The position numbers were made by a program, and so were the translations under genes. The notes below the pieces were generated by a model. That model was not told where the DNA came from. It searched no databases and was given only the letters and a program-made list of their open reading frames with translations. Below are positions 1-8,731 of a DNA stretch of 64,000 nt, in pieces. The DNA comes from Bifidobacterium goeldii. Lineage in GTDB: Bacteria; Actinomycetota; Actinomycetes; Actinomycetales; Bifidobacteriaceae. The DNA lies in contig NZ_QXGL01000001.1 of assembly GCF_003951095.1 (NCBI RefSeq), forward strand, positions 682,001-746,000, written 5' to 3'. Each line of letters opens with the position of its first letter. The first letter of the stretch is position 1.

Positions 1-285
1 AATATCGCAGAACATGCGCGCAGTGCCTTGTGGGCCGCCTCGCCACGGCAGAATTTGGAACGTGGAAGGGTCAGGGTGCACAATCATGTCATCTTCGGAC
101 ACGCGTGTCATACCCTCAATGGCAGAACCGTCGAAGCCCAAACCTTCCTCGAACGCTGCCTCCAACTCGGCGGGCGCGATAGCCACGGATTTCAACGTGC
201 CGAGCACGTCAGTGAACCACAACCGAATAAAGCGCACGTCGCGTTCTTCGACCGTGCGCAGGGCAAACTCTTGTTGCTTATCCAT
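1..285 (-). CDS. glnA: Glutamine synthetase type I, N-terminal part (runs off the window)
   Basis: The reading frame starts at an ATG (285-283) with MDKQQEFALRTVEERDVRFI and stays open to the first base of the window, giving 95 residues. The beta-grasp N-terminal domain of type I glutamine synthetase is recognisable through LWFTDVLGTLK and GFDGSAIEGM, followed by EDDMIVHPDPSTF. The enzyme makes glutamine from glutamate, ammonia and ATP in the cytoplasm. The catalytic domain and any adenylylation site lie outside the window. It is on the same strand as the his genes, but an opposing DUF2252 gene lies between them, so it is probably transcribed separately. Confidence 0.93.
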   Translation of the reverse strand, partial: MDKQQEFALRTVEERDVRFIRLWFTDVLGTLKSVAIAPAELEAAFEEGLGFDGSAIEGMTRVSEDDMIVHPDPSTFQILPWRGGPQGTARMFCDI

Positions 286-361
286 AATCGCCTATCGTTC
301 CATAGCCGTGTTACGAGGAACGTTAACATTCCACGTTGGTAGTTCATATCGGTAGTGCGGT

Positions 362-1888
362 ATGACGGATGTTCATGCACGCGTACATGCTGGTATGTGC
401 CGTTATGGACTTCGCATACGCGGTAAGGTTGTGTGTGTGAGTGAGAGCAATATTCTGCATACGGCGGACGCCGATCATCCGATTATCGACATGACCTCTT
501 GGCATCAAGCATCAACGCCAGCTGAACGCGAGCGCGCAGGCCTTGATCGTCGCTTCCGCATTCCGCTAGCGAGCCATGCGCTGTGGCAGGTGCGTGAAGG
601 GCGTCGTGATGTGATCGGCTTGCTGGAAGAGCAGTCGCGTGCGCGTGTGCCTGATCTCATTCCGTTGCGTTACCAGCGTATGAGTGTTTCTGCGTTCACG
701 TTCTACCGTGGTACGGCTCTGATTATGGCAAATGATCTGGCACGCACGCCGGTTACTGGCATTCCGGTGCAGGCGGTAGGCGATGCGCACATCGGTAATT
801 TTGGTATGTTCCGCTCTCCATCGAACCGACTGGTGTTTGATATTAACGATTTTGATGAGACGACGACCGGGCCGTGGGAGTGGGATATTAAGCGCCTCGC
901 TGTGTCGGTGGAGATTTGTGGGCGTGCGAACGGTATTCGTAAATTGGATCGTCGTGCTGCGGTGAAACGCTGCGTGCATTCATATCGTGATCATCTCAAG
1001 CAGTATGCTGCGATGGATTATCTTGACGCTTGGTATGACCATATTGATGTGGAGGCGGCGCTCGACCATTATGAGAGTACCGTTAACGGTCAGCGTAATC
1101 GCACGCTGCGTGATGCTGCAGCGAAGGCAGCGTTGAAAGATTCCAATCGTGCTGCTGCCAAGCTCACGTATCGCGATGGTGACACATTACGGTTCCGTTC
1201 GAAACCGCCGGAGTTGACGCCAATTAACGAGCTGCAAGACTATGCCGATTTGGAGGCATTGCAGGGGCGGCTTGAAACCTTGTTCGATAGTTACCGGCAT
1301 AGCCTGTATGAGGATCGTCGGCACGTGTTGAGTCATTACACGTATCATGACACTGCTCGAAAAGTAGTAGGTGTTGGCTCAGTGGGCACGCGCGCATGGG
1401 TGTCGGTGCTTACTGGCCGCGATATTAACGATCCGTTGATGTTGCAAATGAAGGAAGCTAACGAGTCAGTATTGGAACGTTTCGTTGGCCGCTCCCCGTA
1501 CGCGACGCATGGCGAGCGCGTGGTGCAAGGGCAGAAGTTGATTCAATCGACTGCGGATGTGCTGCTCGGTTGGGCGAGTTTTATGGCGGAAGATGGGCAC
1601 AAGCGTGATTATTATGTGCGCCAATTCTGGAATGCTAAAGGGTCGATTGATATTGACCATCTCAATGCGCTAGCGCTGTCTGATTTGGGGCGCATGTGCG
1701 CGCGGTGTCTCGCTCATGCGCATGCGCGTACTGGTGATCGTATTGCCATCGCCGCTTATGTGGGTGATGACGAATCCTTTGATGAAGCGATTGCCTCGTT
1801 TGCCGCATCGTATGCGGACCAGAATGATGCAGATTATGCGTTGTTCAAGCAGCTTATTGATTCTGGCGAATTACCCTGCGCAGCCTGA
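362..1888 (+). CDS. DUF2252 family protein
   Basis: This 508-residue frame matches the DUF2252 family, whose members are usually about 430-460 residues. The family signature GDAHIGNFGMF followed by FDINDFDET is present near residues 140-165, and the C-terminal part has YYVRQFWNAKGS. The fold is related to aminoglycoside phosphotransferase-like kinases, but the substrate is not known and none is proposed here. The N-terminus is uncertain: no clear ribosome site precedes the ATG at 362, while GTG codons at 431 and 437 follow an AAGG at 425-428 and would give a length nearer the family norm. It lies convergent to hisA, with hairpins between the two stops. Confidence 0.8.
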   Translation: MTDVHARVHAGMCRYGLRIRGKVVCVSESNILHTADADHPIIDMTSWHQASTPAERERAGLDRRFRIPLASHALWQVREGRRDVIGLLEEQSRARVPDLIPLRYQRMSVSAFTFYRGTALIMANDLARTPVTGIPVQAVGDAHIGNFGMFRSPSNRLVFDINDFDETTTGPWEWDIKRLAVSVEICGRANGIRKLDRRAAVKRCVHSYRDHLKQYAAMDYLDAWYDHIDVEAALDHYESTVNGQRNRTLRDAAAKAALKDSNRAAAKLTYRDGDTLRFRSKPPELTPINELQDYADLEALQGRLETLFDSYRHSLYEDRRHVLSHYTYHDTARKVVGVGSVGTRAWVSVLTGRDINDPLMLQMKEANESVLERFVGRSPYATHGERVVQGQKLIQSTADVLLGWASFMAEDGHKRDYYVRQFWNAKGSIDIDHLNALALSDLGRMCARCLAHAHARTGDRIAIAAYVGDDESFDEAIASFAASYADQNDADYALFKQLIDSGELPCAA

Positions 1889-1897
1889 GCGCATTGA

Positions 1898-1967
1898 GGT
1901 TCGCACGCGATGGTGTAACTATGCAAAATGCCATCCCGTGCGAACCGTTGAGGGCATGGGATGGCAT
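1898..1967. terminator. Overlapping hairpins between convergent genes
   Basis: A 16-bp stem with one mismatch is formed by 1898-1913 and 1931-1946. A second, mutually exclusive 10-bp stem is formed by 1928-1937 and 1958-1967 (ATGCCATCCC with GGGATGGCAT). They lie between the stops of the DUF2252 gene and hisA, so a bidirectional terminator is the simplest reading. There is no long T-run on either side. Confidence 0.55.
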
Positions 1968-1995
1968 AACGTGTCGAGGCAGCCGGCTATTGCGC

Positions 1996-2721
1996 TTACT
2001 TTGCGACTTCGAGCGCTTCCTCAAGGGTGAAAGCGCGAGCGTAGAGGGATTTACCCAAGATCGCAGAGTCAACACCCAGATCGGCAAGCTCCTTGATAGC
2101 GCGCAGATCATCGAGCTTGCTAATACCACCGGAGGCGGTCACTTTCGCATCCGTGCGTTCAGCGACTTCGCGCAGCAGGTCAATGTTTGGGCCGCTCATC
2201 ATGCCGTCGCGCGCCACGTCGGTAACCACGTAGCGTGAGCAGCCAACAGAGTCGAGGAATTTCATCGTCTCAAACAGGTCGCCGCCTTCCTTAACCCAGC
2301 CGCGAGCCGCAAGCGTGTGGCCACGTACGTCGAGGCCAACGGCCACGCGATCGCCGTACTTCTTGATCACCGAAGCGGTCCAATCAGGGTTTTCCAGTGC
2401 GGCAGTACCAATGTTGACGCGTGCAGCCCCTGCTTCTAGCGCAGCATCGAGCGATGCGTCATCGCGCACGCCACCGCTCATTTCAATATTGACTTTGTCA
2501 CCAAGTTCGTGCACGATTTCGCGCAGCTGAGCGCGATTGTTTCCAGTGCCGAACGCAGCATCAAGATCAACCAAGTGAATCCATTCCGCGCCGGATTCGA
2601 CCCACGTGCGAGCAGCTTCCAGCGGAGAGCCGTAATCGGTTTCAGAACCCGATTCGCCTTGGCGCAGGCGCACAGCCTTGCCGTCGCGCACATCAACAGC
2701 GGGCAACAATGTCAGTGACAT
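1996..2721 (-). CDS. hisA: Phosphoribosyl isomerase (HisA / PriA type)
   Basis: A 241-residue (beta-alpha)8-barrel isomerase that converts ProFAR to PRFAR in histidine synthesis. The first catalytic aspartate lies in [15 protein letters not shown] and the second in the phosphate-side motif [14 protein letters not shown]. In many Actinobacteria this enzyme (PriA) also replaces TrpF in tryptophan synthesis. Dual use is an inference here, because no trpF is visible in the window and the sequence alone does not settle it. The gene is last in the hisDCB-unknown-hisH-hisA run, 55 bases after hisH, and length is normal for the family. Confidence 0.92.
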   Translation of the reverse strand: MSLTLLPAVDVRDGKAVRLRQGESGSETDYGSPLEAARTWVESGAEWIHLVDLDAAFGTGNNRAQLREIVHELGDKVNIEMSGGVRDDASLDAALEAGAARVNIGTAALENPDWTASVIKKYGDRVAVGLDVRGHTLAARGWVKEGGDLFETMKFLDSVGCSRYVVTDVARDGMMSGPNIDLLREVAERTDAKVTASGGISKLDDLRAIKELADLGVDSAILGKSLYARAFTLEEALEVAK

Positions 2722-2776
2722 AATATGACCTTTCTTACCGGTGTTTTAGCTTCTTAGCTGGATCTCAAACGATGAA

Positions 2777-3421
2777 TCAGAACGTAGCCAACCAGTTGCG
2801 CAACAGTTGCGCGCCAGCTTCAGCAGACTTCTCCGGGTGGAATTGCGTAGCAAACAATGGTCCACGCTCATACGCCGCAATAAAACGACTGCGACCATAC
2901 GTGCACCATGTGATACGCTCCTCATCACCCAAGTCGATATATTCGGAGCTTAAATCTTTAGGCGTGGCGGAACATGCGGCGTAGGAGTGCACAAAGTAAA
3001 AACGCTCATCCGCAACACCGTTGAGCAGTACCGAATCAGCAGGCGCTTCCACCGTATCCCAGCCCATATGCGGTACTACATCGGCGTCAAGCAAGTCAAC
3101 CGTACCGCCAATGAGTCCCAAGCCGCTTGCTTGCTCACCATGCTCGTTGCCTTGGTCGAACATGATTTGCTCGCCCACGCATACGCCGAGCACCGAGCGG
3201 CCAGCACGCAGGCGATCCATAATGACACGATCGCCGGAAACGTGGCGCAATCCTTCCATGCATGCGCCGAATGCGCCAACACCAGGCACTACCAGACCGT
3301 CAGCTTCTAATGCTTGACGATAATCGGAGGTCAGCGTCGCATCGACGCCGAGGTTCGCGAGAGCACGCACCATGGAACGCACGTTACCGAATCCATAGTC
3401 AAATATCACTACCGAAGTCAT
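2777..3421 (-). CDS. hisH: Imidazole glycerol phosphate synthase, glutaminase subunit HisH
   Basis: A 214-residue class I glutamine amidotransferase. It starts MTSVVIFDYGFGNVRSM, has the nucleophile cysteine in GVCVGEQIMF, and has the His-Glu pair in TQFHPEKS near the C-terminus, so the catalytic triad is complete. It supplies ammonia to HisF for ring closure to imidazole glycerol phosphate. HisF is not in the window. It lies between the unknown acidic protein and hisA in the same direction, with short gaps that suggest one transcript. Confidence 0.95.
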   Translation of the reverse strand: MTSVVIFDYGFGNVRSMVRALANLGVDATLTSDYRQALEADGLVVPGVGAFGACMEGLRHVSGDRVIMDRLRAGRSVLGVCVGEQIMFDQGNEHGEQASGLGLIGGTVDLLDADVVPHMGWDTVEAPADSVLLNGVADERFYFVHSYAACSATPKDLSSEYIDLGDEERITWCTYGRSRFIAAYERGPLFATQFHPEKSAEAGAQLLRNWLATF

Positions 3422-3490
3422 GCTTGGTCTCCTCTTTACTCGTGTTGCTGATACCGGCTTAATGCCTGTCGATCATCACCAAGTCGTCTG

Positions 3491-4282
3491 TTAGCCGATA
3501 CGCGAAGCGCTACCGCGGCCAAAACGCGTGAACTCGGCGATGATAGCCATCGCCTGATCATGGTCAAGGTCGGCGGAACGTATGATGTCGAATCCTTCAG
3601 CTTGCAATGCGGCTTCATCACTAATGCCCAGCATGAGATCTTCAACGAACGGCGCGGTGGCACTAAACAGTACTGGTGGCACGAACGTCTGATCTGGCTT
3701 GCCTTGCAAGTACATGGTTGCTTCGAGCTTGTCGGCACGATTGACTGTGAGCACAACAGCCATGCCAGAAACCACAATGGTCAAGTCATGGGCTGCAGAT
3801 TCAGGGCCATCGCCATCGAGATTGCGCAAAATGGCTACCGCGCCTTCTTTGGAGCCGATGCAATCAGCAGAAATGTCAGAAAGCTGGCAGAACGCAGCAA
3901 GGAGTTTTGGCGACGTGAGCCGAGTGATGAGCATTGCAGCTTTCGCCTTATTGCCCAGCAACCCTTGCAGTTCATCGTCAAAAGTCGTCGAAGGATCGGC
4001 AGCATCACTTGCCTGCGCGTCAGATGGCGCACCGGAAGCATCATGCGCATCAGCTTCTGGTGTGGACGGATCAGCGGCATGCGTTTCAGCAGGCGAAGCA
4101 TTGTCCGCTGGAGAGCCGTGTTGGGAATCCTCTTGGAATTCTTTTTCGAATCCGGCGAGGGCTGCCTCGAGCTCCTCATCGCTGAAATGCGCGTCGAAAT
4201 CGTCACCGTTGGAATCGTTATTCGACGAATCGAACGGATCAGGAATGTCGAAATCGTCGTTGTGCGGCTGTTCGTCACTCAT
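3491..4282 (-). CDS. Unknown protein within the his operon, acidic N-terminal half
   Basis: I do not recognise a named family with certainty. The start ATG (4282-4280) overlaps the hisB stop by one base (TGATG), which indicates translational coupling. The first ~105 of 263 residues are very rich in Asp, Glu, Ser, Ala and Pro and are probably disordered. The remainder looks like a folded alpha/beta domain containing LTIVVSGMAVVLTVN and LQGKPDQTFVPPVLFS. No signal peptide or membrane segment is seen. Its position inside the his operon suggests a conserved bifidobacterial partner or a passenger; neither function is shown by the sequence. Confidence 0.75.
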   Translation of the reverse strand: MSDEQPHNDDFDIPDPFDSSNNDSNGDDFDAHFSDEELEAALAGFEKEFQEDSQHGSPADNASPAETHAADPSTPEADAHDASGAPSDAQASDAADPSTTFDDELQGLLGNKAKAAMLITRLTSPKLLAAFCQLSDISADCIGSKEGAVAILRNLDGDGPESAAHDLTIVVSGMAVVLTVNRADKLEATMYLQGKPDQTFVPPVLFSATAPFVEDLMLGISDEAALQAEGFDIIRSADLDHDQAMAIIAEFTRFGRGSASRIG

Positions 4283-4884
4283 CACAGCGCACCCTTCGTG
4301 CTCGGAATCAAGCCTTCAATACGCGGGTCAGGCTCGATAGCGAATCGCAGTGCGCGTGCCAGTGCTTTGAACTCAGCTTCAGCAATGTGATGCGGATCGC
4401 GGCCAGCAAGCACCTGCATGTGCAAGCAAATACCAGCGTGCAGCGCGATCGATTCCATCACGTGACGCACGAGCGAACCAGTGAAATGCCCGCCCATCAT
4501 GCAGTATTCGAAGCCAGCTGGCTCACCAGTGCACACGCAGTATGGGCGCCCGGAAATATCAACAACAGCTTTGGCGAGCGCCTCGTCGAGCGGCACGGTC
4601 GCATCAGCAAAACGACGGATGCCGCGCTTGTCGCCGAGCGCTTGCTTCAAAGCCTCACCGAATACGATGGCAGTGTCCTCGACGGTGTGGTGCACGTCGA
4701 TGTCAGTGTCACCGTGAGCCTTAATGGTCAAATCGATAAGTGAATGCTTACCGAGCGCGTTCATCATATGGTTGTAGAACGGCACAGACGTGTCGATACT
4801 GGTTTTGCCAGTACCGTCGAGGTTCAGCTCAAGGTCAATATGCGATTCGCTGGTTTCACGAATAATGTGCGCGGTGCGTGCCAT
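4282..4884 (-). CDS. hisB: Imidazoleglycerol-phosphate dehydratase
   Basis: A 200-residue, monofunctional HisB lacking the phosphatase domain found in enterobacteria. Both manganese-binding histidine motifs are intact: [15 protein letters not shown] in the first half and [15 protein letters not shown] in the second. It dehydrates imidazole glycerol phosphate to imidazole acetol phosphate. It follows hisC after 68 bases and is coupled to the next gene by overlapping stop and start codons. Confidence 0.96.
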   Translation of the reverse strand: MARTAHIIRETSESHIDLELNLDGTGKTSIDTSVPFYNHMMNALGKHSLIDLTIKAHGDTDIDVHHTVEDTAIVFGEALKQALGDKRGIRRFADATVPLDEALAKAVVDISGRPYCVCTGEPAGFEYCMMGGHFTGSLVRHVMESIALHAGICLHMQVLAGRDPHHIAEAEFKALARALRFAIEPDPRIEGLIPSTKGAL

Positions 4885-4952
4885 GTGATGCTCCTTACCG
4901 TCTGTTCTACCGTGTGTTCTACGTTTACTGCGCGCCTGTTACGGGCACGCTT

Positions 4953-6125
4953 CTATTCCGCTTCCACAATACGCAATGCTTCAACGAGTGCTTCGCGGAA
5001 GCGTGCCATTTCATCATCAGTGCCCATGCATACGCGCATCCAACCATTGGGGCCGACGACGCGGATAAGCACGCCACGCTTCAACAGTTCGTCAAAGATG
5101 CGATCGCGCTTATCGAAGTGCCCGCCAAACAGCAGGAAGTTCGACTCGGATGCGGCAACTTCAAGCGGCTGGCCCTTATAGGTCTGGGTCTTAAGCCATG
5201 CGGCAGTAGCTTCGCGGGTCTCGCGCAGGTGAGCAACCTGGCTGAGCTGTTCGTCAGTGTGTTCGAGTGCGGCGAGTGCAGCAGCCTGCGTGACAGCGGA
5301 CAGGTGGTAGGGCATGCGGACGATGCGCACGCAGTCGATGATGCCCTTGCTCGCTGCCAAGTAGCCGACGCGAGCGCCGGCGAACGCGAACGCCTTGCTC
5401 ATCGTGCGGCTGACCGCGAGGTTCGGATGCTGGTCGATAAGCGTGACAGCACTGGGCGTGCCAGGATTGCGGAATTCGACGTACGCTTCATCGACGACGA
5501 CGATCGGGTGCACGCCGGGCGCGGCGCCTGCCACGTCGGCGCTCTCGCACACCTCGAGGATGCGTTCGAGGTCAGCGAATGGGAGTGGAGTGCCGGTCGG
5601 ATTGTTCGGGCTGGTGAGGATCACCATGCTCGGCTTGATCTCATGAATTGCTGCGATGGCAGCATCCACGTCGAGCGTGAAGTCAGCGTTGCGGTGTGCG
5701 AGCTTCCATCCGGTGAACGTGTCGCGCGCGTATTCGGGGTACATCGAATACGTCGGATCACAGCCGAGCGCAGTACGGCCCGGGCCGCCGAATGCTTGGA
5801 ACAGCTGAAGCATGATTTCGTTGGAGCCGTTCGCACCCCACAGCTGGTCGACAGTGAGACGCGCGCCGGACTCTTTAGCGAGATAATCGCTGAATGCTTG
5901 GCGCAATGCAATATGCTCACGATCGGGGTAACGGTTGAGCGTATGAGCGATTTCGCCGACGCGGCGCGCGATCGTAGCGCACACTTCAGGGTTCGGCTCG
6001 TACGGGTTCTCGTTGACGTTGAGGCAGACCGGCACGTCAAGCTGCGGCGCACCGTATGGTTCTTCGCCAATCAAATCGTTGCGCAGCGGCAGATTCGCTG
6101 GAATCGCGTTGGTTTCTTCAGTCAT
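4953..6125 (-). CDS. hisC: Histidinol-phosphate aminotransferase
   Basis: A 390-residue class II, PLP-dependent aminotransferase. Recognisable parts are LNVNENPYEPNPEV near the N-terminus, LTSPNNPTGTPL in the middle, the aspartate in VVVDEAYVEF, and the PLP lysine in SRTMSKAFAFAGARVGYL. It transfers the amino group of glutamate to imidazole acetol phosphate. It lies between hisD and hisB. The gap to hisD holds an inverted pair of repeats, so hisD and hisC may be separated transcriptionally in part. Confidence 0.95.
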   Translation of the reverse strand: MTEETNAIPANLPLRNDLIGEEPYGAPQLDVPVCLNVNENPYEPNPEVCATIARRVGEIAHTLNRYPDREHIALRQAFSDYLAKESGARLTVDQLWGANGSNEIMLQLFQAFGGPGRTALGCDPTYSMYPEYARDTFTGWKLAHRNADFTLDVDAAIAAIHEIKPSMVILTSPNNPTGTPLPFADLERILEVCESADVAGAAPGVHPIVVVDEAYVEFRNPGTPSAVTLIDQHPNLAVSRTMSKAFAFAGARVGYLAASKGIIDCVRIVRMPYHLSAVTQAAALAALEHTDEQLSQVAHLRETREATAAWLKTQTYKGQPLEVAASESNFLLFGGHFDKRDRIFDELLKRGVLIRVVGPNGWMRVCMGTDDEMARFREALVEALRIVEAE

Positions 6126-6150
6126 GTTCTCTCCCCCAGTTCCGTTTCTT

Positions 6151-6277
6151 GGCCCCCTCGGCTGAGGGGGCTGTCAGCGAAGCTGACTGGGGGAGCGTCA
6201 CCGCTCCAGAACGTTTCACAACGTCCGACTACCCCTCAGTCAGCCTACGGCTGACAGCTCCCCTGACAAGGGGAGCT
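6151..6277. repeat. Inverted pair of intergenic repeat arms
   Basis: The hisC-hisD gap holds two copies, in opposite orientation, of a roughly 45-50 bp element. Copy one (6151-6201) runs from a C-rich/G-rich stem through CTGTCAGCGAAGCTGACTG to GGGAGCGTCAC. Copy two (6231-6277) is its near reverse complement and contains CAGTCAGCCTACGGCTGACAG. The same arm type forms the 145-bp element at 50428-50572. The apical bases differ between copies while staying self-complementary. Confidence 0.75.
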
Positions 6278-6299
6278 GAGCTCATTGGCATATGCCCTT

Positions 6300-7697
6300 T
6301 TAGCGCAGGCCAGCTTCCTTTTCCTGTTCGCGCAGTGTGGCCTTGTCGTATGGGTCCTTGACGAAACGGGACAGGACGCATTCGCCATGAGCCGGCAGGT
6401 CTTCGGACACGGCGAAGGCGTTGATACGTGCAGCGAGTGCCTTCAAGCCTTCCTCGTCGTATTCGATAACTTCGACAGGCTTCATAAAGGTGTGGACTCC
6501 TAGGCCTGCGGCGAAGCGAGCGGTACCACCGGTGGGCAGCACGTGGTTGGAGCCAGACATGTAGTCACCCAGCGGCACCGGCGAGTAGGGCCCGCGGAAG
6601 ATGGCGCCTGCGTTCTTAATACGCTTGACGACCTCATCGGCATCCTTGGTCTGGATTTCGAGGTGTTCGGCAGCGTACGCGTTGGCTGCGTCGATCGACT
6701 GGTCGAGGCCGTCGGTCAGCACAATCGCAGACTGCGTACCGGACAGGGACGTGTGCACGCGCTCAGCATGTTCAGTGCGCGGCACGCGGTAGTTGAGATT
6801 CTCCTGCACCTTGTCAGCAAGCTCAGGAGAATCAGTGAACAGCACGGAGCCGGCGAGCTCGTCATGCTCAGCTTGACCGATCAGATCAGCGGCGAGGAAG
6901 CTTGGATTAGCGTCCTTATCAGCAATGATGCCGATTTCAGTCGGGCCGGCGACTGCGTCAATGCCCACAAAAGCCGACACGAGCGACTTAGCAGTGGCTA
7001 CGAAAATGTTGCCCGGACCGGTGATCTTGTCAACTGGATCGCACAGCACGTCGCCATCCTGCGGCTCGGAGCCCTTGGCACCGTACGCAAACATGGCGAT
7101 GGCCTGTGCGCCGCCGACCGCGTACACTTCCTTGACACCGAGGATGGCGCAGGTAGCGAGGATCGTCTTGTTCGGCAAGCCCTTGTCATTATCGCGAGCC
7201 GGCGGGGTGGCGATGGCGAGCGATTCGACACCAGCAGCCTGCGCGGGCACAGCGTTCATGATGACCGAGCTCGGGTAAACGGCCTTGCCGCCAGGCACAT
7301 ACAGGCCGACGCGCTGAATCGGAATCCAACGTTCAGCAACGCGAGCGCCAGGCGCAAGATCCGTGTGGAAGTCCTTCGGCACCTGGCTCGCAGCAACAGC
7401 GCGGGCACGGCGCACGGATTCTTCAATAGCAGCACGCACTTCAGGATCGAGCGTAGTCAGTGCAGCTTCGATCTCCTCTTCAGGCACACGCAAATGCTCG
7501 GGGCGCACATGATCGAACTTCTCCTCGAAGTCACGCAGGGATGCAGCGCCGCGCTCCTTCACATCGTTCAAAATCGGGCGCACCAGATCGGTCGCCTCGG
7601 AAGTGCCCATTGCAGCGCGCGGCATCGCGGCCAGCAGTTCAGCACGGGATAGGTTCTTGCCACGAAGGTCGATGATTCGCATGATGTTTTCGCTCAT
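6300..7697 (-). CDS. hisD: Histidinol dehydrogenase
   Basis: A 465-residue, zinc-dependent, NAD-linked enzyme that oxidises histidinol to histidine in two steps. Family stretches include YVPGGKAVYPSSVIMNAVPA, AVGGAQAIAMFAYG, the zinc-site region AGPTEIGIIAD followed by DLIGQAEHDE, and SGSNHVLPTGGTARF. The start at 7697 follows GAGGG closely; a second in-frame ATG at 7682 (MRIIDLRGKN) is nearly as good. It is the first gene of the minus-strand his run. The 148 bases upstream to the next gene show no T-box or leader peptide that I can recognise. Confidence 0.95.
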   Translation of the reverse strand: MSENIMRIIDLRGKNLSRAELLAAMPRAAMGTSEATDLVRPILNDVKERGAASLRDFEEKFDHVRPEHLRVPEEEIEAALTTLDPEVRAAIEESVRRARAVAASQVPKDFHTDLAPGARVAERWIPIQRVGLYVPGGKAVYPSSVIMNAVPAQAAGVESLAIATPPARDNDKGLPNKTILATCAILGVKEVYAVGGAQAIAMFAYGAKGSEPQDGDVLCDPVDKITGPGNIFVATAKSLVSAFVGIDAVAGPTEIGIIADKDANPSFLAADLIGQAEHDELAGSVLFTDSPELADKVQENLNYRVPRTEHAERVHTSLSGTQSAIVLTDGLDQSIDAANAYAAEHLEIQTKDADEVVKRIKNAGAIFRGPYSPVPLGDYMSGSNHVLPTGGTARFAAGLGVHTFMKPVEVIEYDEEGLKALAARINAFAVSEDLPAHGECVLSRFVKDPYDKATLREQEKEAGLR

Positions 7698-7845
7698 AAT
7701 CCCTCATCGTAACAACGCAGCATCACGAACCGCCGTCCCATGTCCGTTTTCACCCAAATCGTGAGATACCGGGCGTATTTCAGCGCTCTTCAGCCTCGAT
7801 CTGCGTCAGATATGCGAATAAAGCACTCAAATATATGTCTCGCAG

Positions 7846-8271
7846 CTAGATAAGTGGCGCATCCCGTAAAGCCTGCGCACCGGAAGTTCCTATCGCCGTA
7901 TCCGGAATGCCGATGAGCTCGATCGCCCGCGTGACAAGACCAATAATATCCGGGCCTTCACCGGTTACCGAACGGTACACTTCCTCGAAATCAAGGTTGC
8001 CGTAGTCGTGAACGATCCAGTCACGAGTACCGGCGATGGCTTTCCAAGCAACCTCCGGCTGGGATGAGACAAACTGTTTCGACAGTTTCTTAACATGCTC
8101 ACCGACTTGAGCAACCGCCATGGATACTGCATGCTGACGAAGTTCATCCTCTTCGAACTGTTCAATCGTGACCCCATGGAGAAACGATAATGCCAGCTCA
8201 AGTTCGTGCCGAATCTGCAGCAGGTGAATCAGATCCCTCTGAGGATCCATTTCGGAGTGCGAACCGCTCAT
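7846..8271 (-). CDS. HepT-like HEPN-domain ribonuclease toxin
   Basis: A 141-residue helical protein of the HepT/DUF86 type. The HEPN active-site motif Rx4HxY is intact in TRDWIVHDYGNL at about residues 84-95, as expected for a functional RNase. Its start ATG overlaps the stop of the upstream nucleotidyltransferase gene (ATGA), a typical antitoxin-first pair. In characterised type VII toxin-antitoxin pairs, the MNT partner neutralises HepT by AMPylating its active-site tyrosine. That mechanism is inferred here from family membership. Confidence 0.88.
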   Translation of the reverse strand: MSGSHSEMDPQRDLIHLLQIRHELELALSFLHGVTIEQFEEDELRQHAVSMAVAQVGEHVKKLSKQFVSSQPEVAWKAIAGTRDWIVHDYGNLDFEEVYRSVTGEGPDIIGLVTRAIELIGIPDTAIGTSGAQALRDAPLI

Positions 8272-8672
8272 ACCTGCTCCTCGTCATCGGTCGGCAAAAT
8301 ACGCAAAATTGGTTTGGACGTCACATTACGTACAAATAGCAAACGGATCATCTCATCATACGGTTTCTTCTCCGACTGCGTGATGTAATCAGCATCCACC
8401 AGATCGATATCGCGACCAAACGCATCCCTTAAGGCACTTCTGAAATTCGCCACTCTACGTGCACGCATATCGTCATGAGAAGTGGCATAAATGAAGTCAA
8501 TGTCAGAATCGGCATTGGCCTCACCGCTAGCCATAGAACCAAACAAATACAGTTCGTCAATTCCATATTGACGCGCAAACGGCCGCGCAAGCGTAGCGAT
8601 ATCGGATGGAGAGGGAACACGTTCCTCTCGTCCACTATCATGCCGGCTCGCCGGAATTATTGCCGCTGTCAT
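8268..8672 (-). CDS. MntA-like minimal nucleotidyltransferase antitoxin
   Basis: A 134-residue protein of the DNA polymerase beta-like minimal nucleotidyltransferase group. The catalytic signature GSx10DxD is complete in FGSMASGEANADSDIDFIY, and a further acidic residue occurs in RDIDLVDADYI. It lies directly upstream of, and overlaps by four bases, the HEPN gene, so the two are co-translated. It probably inactivates the HEPN toxin. An N-terminal stretch of about 30 residues precedes the domain, so a later start is possible. Confidence 0.88.
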   Translation of the reverse strand: MTAAIIPASRHDSGREERVPSPSDIATLARPFARQYGIDELYLFGSMASGEANADSDIDFIYATSHDDMRARRVANFRSALRDAFGRDIDLVDADYITQSEKKPYDEMIRLLFVRNVTSKPILRILPTDDEEQV

Positions 8673-8731
8673 GGCTCCATCTTATCTGCATCGTTTCCAA
8701 GTCGGGTTTCATACGATCGATTGGTGTGAGC

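Noticed and set aside
4878..6254. 458-codon frame opposite hisC
   Set aside because: Shadow of hisC; starts inside hisB's upstream gap without ribosome site and runs into the repeat.
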